Of a stretch of 64,000 nucleotides of DNA, positions 60,210 to 64,000 are shown one piece after another. The translations under genes and the position numbers were made by a program. The number at the start of each line of letters is the position of its first letter. The stretch's first letter is position 1. The DNA comes from Bacteroidetes bacterium GWF2_38_335 (GTDB lineage: Bacteria; Bacteroidota; Bacteroidia; Bacteroidales; GWF2-38-335): assembly GCA_001769535.1 (NCBI GenBank), contig MEOH01000022.1:62001-126000 (forward strand). Direction: 5' to 3'. The notes beneath the pieces are model-generated. The model did not search any database and was not told the origin of the DNA. It saw only the letters and a list, made by a program, of their open reading frames with translations.

Positions 60210-62447
60210 ATGAAAAAACTGTTTTATACAATTATACTGACCTTAACTATTGCTTTAAATGCAAATTCCCAAAGCTTTTATGATACTGCATCTGTAAATA
60301 CACTTGAAATAAGCTTTCAAAATACCAATTGGGATGTCATACTTGATATTTTTTACAATAACGGCGCCGAAGAAAGACTGATGGGCAATGTTGTTATAAA
60401 TGGTGTTACTTATGATAGTGTAGGTGTAAGATTTTGGGGTTCATCAACATATGACCCGACATTTCTTAAAAACCCGATTAATATTGAACTGGATTTTCTG
60501 AAAAATCAAGATGTGGATGGTTTTACTACCATGAAATTATATAATGGAAAAAATGATCCTTCCTTTTTGAGGGAAGTGCTGGGCGGAATTATTGCTTCGA
60601 AGTACATGAATATTCCTGCTTCCAATTTTTCCAAGGTGTATGTAAATGGCACCTATTATGGGTTTTTTACAAGCGTGGAACATATTAACTGGCAGTATGG
60701 CGAGCGGTATATCAACTGCGGTCCAAACGGGATCAGGGTGCAATGCAATCCGGTTATCGGAACTGCAGGATCTACACTTGATTACCTTGGAACCGATTCG
60801 GCATTATATTATAATATGTATGAAATGAAATCTGACAGCGGTTGGGCCCAGTTTATTGCTTTTGTTGACACATTAAACAACAATCCTTCAAAAATCGAAA
60901 CAGTTTTTGATATGGATCGTGCTATCTGGATGTCGGCCTTCAGCAATGTGACTTCACATTTGGATACTTATCTGGGCACCATTCAACAGAATTACTACCT
61001 TTTCAGGGATAAGAATGAAAGGTTCGTGGCTCTTCAGCGTGATTTCAGTGAATGCTTTGGAGGATTTGACCAGATTGACACCACCTCATCAAATACCCTG
61101 GATGCATTAAAGTATATGAGTCCGGTTTTAAGAGAAAGCTTCCCCGGATGGCCATTGCTTCAACTGATTTATTCAAATCCAACATACAAAAGAATGTATA
61201 TTGCCCATTGTAAAACAATTTTGGAAGAGAACTTTACCGACAATTCATATTATCAAACCGGAACGGATATTCAAACATTCATATCAAATGAAATTCTTAA
61301 TGATCCGAATAATTTTTATTCTTATGATGATTTTCTTGTGAATCTGGATACCACTCAGGAATCTTCAGGCATAAAAACCATAGGAATAAAGGAATTGATG
61401 TCGGCGCGCACAGCTTACCTCATGGGACATGAGCTTTTTACCTGTTCGGCTCCTGAAATTGGTAATATTTCTCATTTTCCTGAAGTGTTGCAGCCAGGTT
61501 CAACATTCTATATCACAGCAGAAATTTCAAATGCAGACTCAATTTATATTGCAACGCGCACAGGCATCAGGGAAATTTTTTCCAAACAGCCCATGTATGA
61601 TGACGGTATGCATAATGATGGATCAGCAGGAGATGGAGTTTATGGATATTCAGGCACCATGGGAATAAACGACCTGCAGTTTTATATATATGCAGAAAAC
61701 GATTCGGCCGGATATTTTTCTCCAAGGCGTGCTGAAAAAGAATATCATTATCTTGGCTCATCAACCGATGTGGTAATAAATGAAATAATGGCGTCCAATA
61801 AGAATACCGTAACCGATGCAAACGGTGAATATGATGACTGGATTGAGCTTTATAACAATTCCTCATCGGCCGTTTCGCTGTCGGGATGGTATCTGTCTGA
61901 TGACCCTGATATCACCAATAAATGGTTGTTCCCCAATGTCAGCATTGGTTCGGGTGAATATCTTATTGTATGGGCCGACAAAGACACCATGCAATATGGA
62001 ATTCATACCAATTTTAAATTGTCTGCTTCAGGTGAAAAAATTCTGCTTGTAAATTCATCAGGGGATGTTTTGTATGAAACAGCTTATCCATATACCAACC
62101 CCGGACTGTCTTATTCAAGGATTCCCAACGGTACAGGAGGCTTTACGGTGAAAGATCCCACTTACAATAAAAAAAATGATGTGATAATTGGAATTGCTGA
62201 AAGATACTTTCTTAATGTAAAAGTATATCCCAATCCGGTTAACGATTTTTTCATCGTGGAATCGGGCGACAATGACAATTTTAATCTGACAGTTTATGAT
62301 ATATCAGGAAAGGTAATTCTGGAAGAAAAAATTGCCGGAAACAATACGCGTATTAATAGTTCTTCATGGAAAAAAGGAATGTATCTCGTAAAAGTAACCC
62401 TGCAGGGAAAATATTCAGGATTGTATAAAATTATTAAACCAGAATAA
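60210..62447 (+). CDS. CotH kinase-family protein with lamin-tail domain and T9SS sorting domain
   Basis: A 745-residue secreted protein. Signal peptide MKKLFYTIILTLTIALNANSQ. The CotH domain (about 40-400) includes GVRFWGSSTYDPTFLKNPIN, LDFLKNQDVDGFTTMKLYNG, YVNGTYYGFFTSVEHINWQY and RFVALQRDFSECFGGFDQID. CotH of Bacillus spores is an atypical protein kinase; the FxxxxDFSExFGG region carries the Asp-rich active-site segment. A lamin-tail domain (about 525-640; VVINEIMASNKNTVTDANGE, WIELYNNSSSAVSLSGWYLS) and a type A sorting domain (KVYPNPVNDFFIVES ... KGMYLVKVTLQGKY) follow. It leads an operon with a lipoprotein, a VTC-domain protein and a DUF4956 protein. Confidence 0.9.
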   Translation: MKKLFYTIILTLTIALNANSQSFYDTASVNTLEISFQNTNWDVILDIFYNNGAEERLMGNVVINGVTYDSVGVRFWGSSTYDPTFLKNPINIELDFLKNQDVDGFTTMKLYNGKNDPSFLREVLGGIIASKYMNIPASNFSKVYVNGTYYGFFTSVEHINWQYGERYINCGPNGIRVQCNPVIGTAGSTLDYLGTDSALYYNMYEMKSDSGWAQFIAFVDTLNNNPSKIETVFDMDRAIWMSAFSNVTSHLDTYLGTIQQNYYLFRDKNERFVALQRDFSECFGGFDQIDTTSSNTLDALKYMSPVLRESFPGWPLLQLIYSNPTYKRMYIAHCKTILEENFTDNSYYQTGTDIQTFISNEILNDPNNFYSYDDFLVNLDTTQESSGIKTIGIKELMSARTAYLMGHELFTCSAPEIGNISHFPEVLQPGSTFYITAEISNADSIYIATRTGIREIFSKQPMYDDGMHNDGSAGDGVYGYSGTMGINDLQFYIYAENDSAGYFSPRRAEKEYHYLGSSTDVVINEIMASNKNTVTDANGEYDDWIELYNNSSSAVSLSGWYLSDDPDITNKWLFPNVSIGSGEYLIVWADKDTMQYGIHTNFKLSASGEKILLVNSSGDVLYETAYPYTNPGLSYSRIPNGTGGFTVKDPTYNKKNDVIIGIAERYFLNVKVYPNPVNDFFIVESGDNDNFNLTVYDISGKVILEEKIAGNNTRINSSSWKKGMYLVKVTLQGKYSGLYKIIKPE

Positions 62448-62448
62448 T

Positions 62449-62856
62449 ATGAAAGTGAGCGCAATAAAAATATTGATTTTTTCGGCGATAATTATATTAT
62501 TTCAGGCATGCAAAAAGGATGCCGGGCCGGGAGGTACCTCCAAAATCACCGGAAAAGTATATGTAAAGGAATATAATTACAACTTTACCGAAGTGATTGG
62601 TGAACACTGGGCTCAGGATGAAGATGTTTTTATTGTATATGATGACAATACTGTGTATAATGACAAGTTTGCTACCAGCTATGATGGTACATTTGAGTTT
62701 AAATATCTGAATAAAGGCAAGTACACCATTTTTGTTTACTCTAAAGATACAACCAGTTTGTACCCTACAGGAGACGTAATTGTGTCGCGCGAAGTTGAAA
62801 TTACCGAAAACGGTCAAACCATTAACCTTGATGATATTGTTATAGCCAACAACTGA
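62449..62856 (+). CDS. Small lipoprotein in the CotH-VTC operon
   Basis: A 135-residue protein. A lipoprotein signal (ILIFSAIIILFQACKKDAG, Cys near residue 22) is followed by a beta-sandwich-like domain with TSKITGKVYVKEYNYNFTEV, VFIVYDDNTVYNDKFATSYD and GTFEFKYLNKGKYTIFVYSK, resembling carboxypeptidase-regulatory or SdrB-type folds. It starts 1 bp after the CotH gene and its stop overlaps the VTC start by 1 bp, so translation is coupled. Function is unknown; it may bind the CotH or polyphosphate system in the envelope. Confidence 0.8.
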   Translation: MKVSAIKILIFSAIIILFQACKKDAGPGGTSKITGKVYVKEYNYNFTEVIGEHWAQDEDVFIVYDDNTVYNDKFATSYDGTFEFKYLNKGKYTIFVYSKDTTSLYPTGDVIVSREVEITENGQTINLDDIVIANN

Positions 62857-63605
62857 TGAACAGTGATTTATTAAATATTGTCAATCGTTTTGAATCAATC
62901 TCCCTTAAGCAGGCCGATAAGGTAAAACTTTTTAACCGTACAGATACCAAATTTCTGTTTAATATTTCACAACTTCCGGAACTGTTGGAAAAGGTGATCG
63001 ACAAATACAACATCCTTGAAATAGAGAATACCAGAATACTTGAATACCGCACGCTTTATTATGACACACCTGAAAAACTTATGTATCTGGCACACCATAA
63101 CGGACGGCTTAACCGATACAAGATCAGGCAACGTGAGTATCTTATTTCGGGCACATCATTTCTGGAAATTAAATTCAAATCCAACAAAAACCGGACAATA
63201 AAAAAAAGAGTAAAACTCCCGGCATTTAATCCGGTTCTTGATCAGGCTACTGCTAATTTCATAGCTGATAACTCTTGTTTTTCATGCGGAGCGCTGGTTC
63301 CTGCAATTTCAAACAGGTTTTCAAGGATAAGTTTTGCCCATAAATCAAAAAGTGAAAGGCTCACCATTGATTTTGAGTTGAGTTTTGAAGATAACAACGG
63401 CAATCAGGTGAAGCTTGATAATATTGTAGTTGCTGAGGTTAAACAGGAGGGTTATTCTTTGAAGGCAGACATGATTCAGGCACTCAGATCAATGCATATC
63501 AGGGAATCGGGCATGAGCAAATACTGTATTGGAACTGCTTTGCTCGATAGTAGTGTTAAGCGCAACACATTTAAGGAAAAATTAATGTTAATCAATAAAA
63601 TATAA
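62856..63605 (+). CDS. VTC-domain (polyphosphate polymerase-like) protein
   Basis: A 249-residue cytoplasmic protein of the triphosphate-tunnel family. Basic residues expected in the tunnel are visible: RTDTKFLFNISQLPELLEK, EYRTLYYDTPEKLMYLAHHN, GRLNRYKIRQREYLISGTSF, LEIKFKSNKNRTIKKRVKL, NRFSRISFAHKSKSERLTID, and VVAEVKQEGYSLKADMIQAL, SKYCIGTALL. In yeast Vtc4 this fold makes polyphosphate from ATP; bacterial VTC-domain proteins are widespread but little characterised. It sits between a lipoprotein and a DUF4956 membrane protein, a common pairing of VTC and DUF4956 genes. It lacks a membrane anchor, so the DUF4956 protein may supply it. Confidence 0.9.
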   Translation: MNSDLLNIVNRFESISLKQADKVKLFNRTDTKFLFNISQLPELLEKVIDKYNILEIENTRILEYRTLYYDTPEKLMYLAHHNGRLNRYKIRQREYLISGTSFLEIKFKSNKNRTIKKRVKLPAFNPVLDQATANFIADNSCFSCGALVPAISNRFSRISFAHKSKSERLTIDFELSFEDNNGNQVKLDNIVVAEVKQEGYSLKADMIQALRSMHIRESGMSKYCIGTALLDSSVKRNTFKEKLMLINKI

Positions 63606-63607
63606 GT

Positions 63608-64000
63608 ATGAAAACATCAATTCAGGTAGAACAAAAAGAAAAAATATTTGGACTGGAACTATTTAATTCTGAGGATTTTTACCAGTTGATTGTAAGGTTT
63701 GGTTTTAATTTGCTTATTGCAATTATTATTGTCAGGGTGCTGTATTACTCAACACATAAAAGAAAGGATTACCTCTTTACATTTATGCTGATCAGTACAA
63801 CAGTTTTTCTTTTGTGCTTTTTGCTTGATAATGTTAAGCTTGAACTGGGATTTGCTTTGGGATTGTTTGCCATTTTCGGAATCATCAGATATAGAACAAA
63901 TGCAATACCAATTAAGGAGATGACATACTTATTTCTTGTAATTGGATTATCTGTAATAAATGCCCTTGCCAATAAGAAAGTAAGCTATGCCGAATTGCTT
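63608..64000 (+). CDS. DUF4956-family membrane protein, partial at window edge
   Basis: The plus strand reads MKTSIQVEQKEKIFGLELFN and continues for 131 codons to the edge. Three membrane segments are visible: LIVRFGFNLLIAIIIVRVLY, YLFTFMLISTTVFLLCFLL and the stretch around LELGFALGLFAIFGIIRYRT. The FGIIRYRTNAIPIKEMTYLF signature is that of DUF4956 proteins. It starts 2 bp after the VTC stop and is the fourth gene of the CotH operon. DUF4956 function is unknown; co-occurrence with VTC suggests a membrane partner for polyphosphate synthesis or transport. Confidence 0.88.
   Translation, partial: MKTSIQVEQKEKIFGLELFNSEDFYQLIVRFGFNLLIAIIIVRVLYYSTHKRKDYLFTFMLISTTVFLLCFLLDNVKLELGFALGLFAIFGIIRYRTNAIPIKEMTYLFLVIGLSVINALANKKVSYAELL

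Overview
The window comes from a Bacteroidota chromosome. The lineage is indicated by many secreted proteins ending in type IX secretion (T9SS) sorting domains, a PorP/SprF partner protein, CHU_C-type and SprB-type domains, Omp28-family proteins, TPR-AraC and TPR-LytTR regulators, and TAnnTTTG promoter -7 boxes close to start codons without clear Shine-Dalgarno sites. The DNA is AT-rich. A double-cubane-cluster reductase with its ATPase activator points to an anaerobic or facultative lifestyle. No rRNA, tRNA, CRISPR array or intact insertion sequence was recognised.

Layout. 0-0.55 kb: a HipB-type repressor and the start of a HipA/HipS-like gene, preceded by three evenly spaced operators. 0.6-2.3 kb: three small envelope genes. 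2.5-5.2 kb: a Cache-PAS histidine kinase and NarL-type response regulator. 5.3-21.6 kb: a secreted-protein island with two giant T9SS cargos, a protein built from three copies of an unrecognised Cys/His-containing domain, a membrane-anchored TPR-AraC regulator, a WG-repeat protein and another T9SS cargo. 21.6-23.9 kb: a flavodoxin-fold oxidoreductase, a possible MITE and phosphofructokinase. 24.2-30.8 kb: a TetR-TolC-adaptor-RND efflux operon. 30.8-34.3 kb: an amino acid permease followed by a scarred stretch with a KilA-N gene, a duplicated permease tail and CTCCCAAGT palindromes. 34.3-39.7 kb: a radical SAM/SPASM enzyme, the activase and double-cubane reductase pair, and DNA primase. 39.8-47.4 kb: three T9SS cargos and a stretch with degraded coding remnants. 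47.7-52.0 kb: a TlpA-DUF6029-Omp28 operon, then a beta-barrel and UbiX. 52.2-56.9 kb: PorP/SprF with a ten-repeat type B cargo. 57.1-60.0 kb: TPR-LytTR regulator, a small conserved protein and ComF. 60.2-64.0 kb: CotH / lipoprotein / VTC-domain / DUF4956 operon, running off the end.

How the genes work together. Much of the window is export cargo: seven proteins carry type A sorting domains and one carries a type B domain beside its PorP/SprF partner. Two regulators that join TPR sensors to DNA-binding domains through membrane segments sit close to cargo clusters. The most interesting loci are the CotH-VTC-DUF4956 operon, the triple-repeat secreted protein, the TlpA-DUF6029-Omp28 operon, and the HipBA/HipBST-like module with its operator array. 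All assignments come from reading the sequence; no database search was run.
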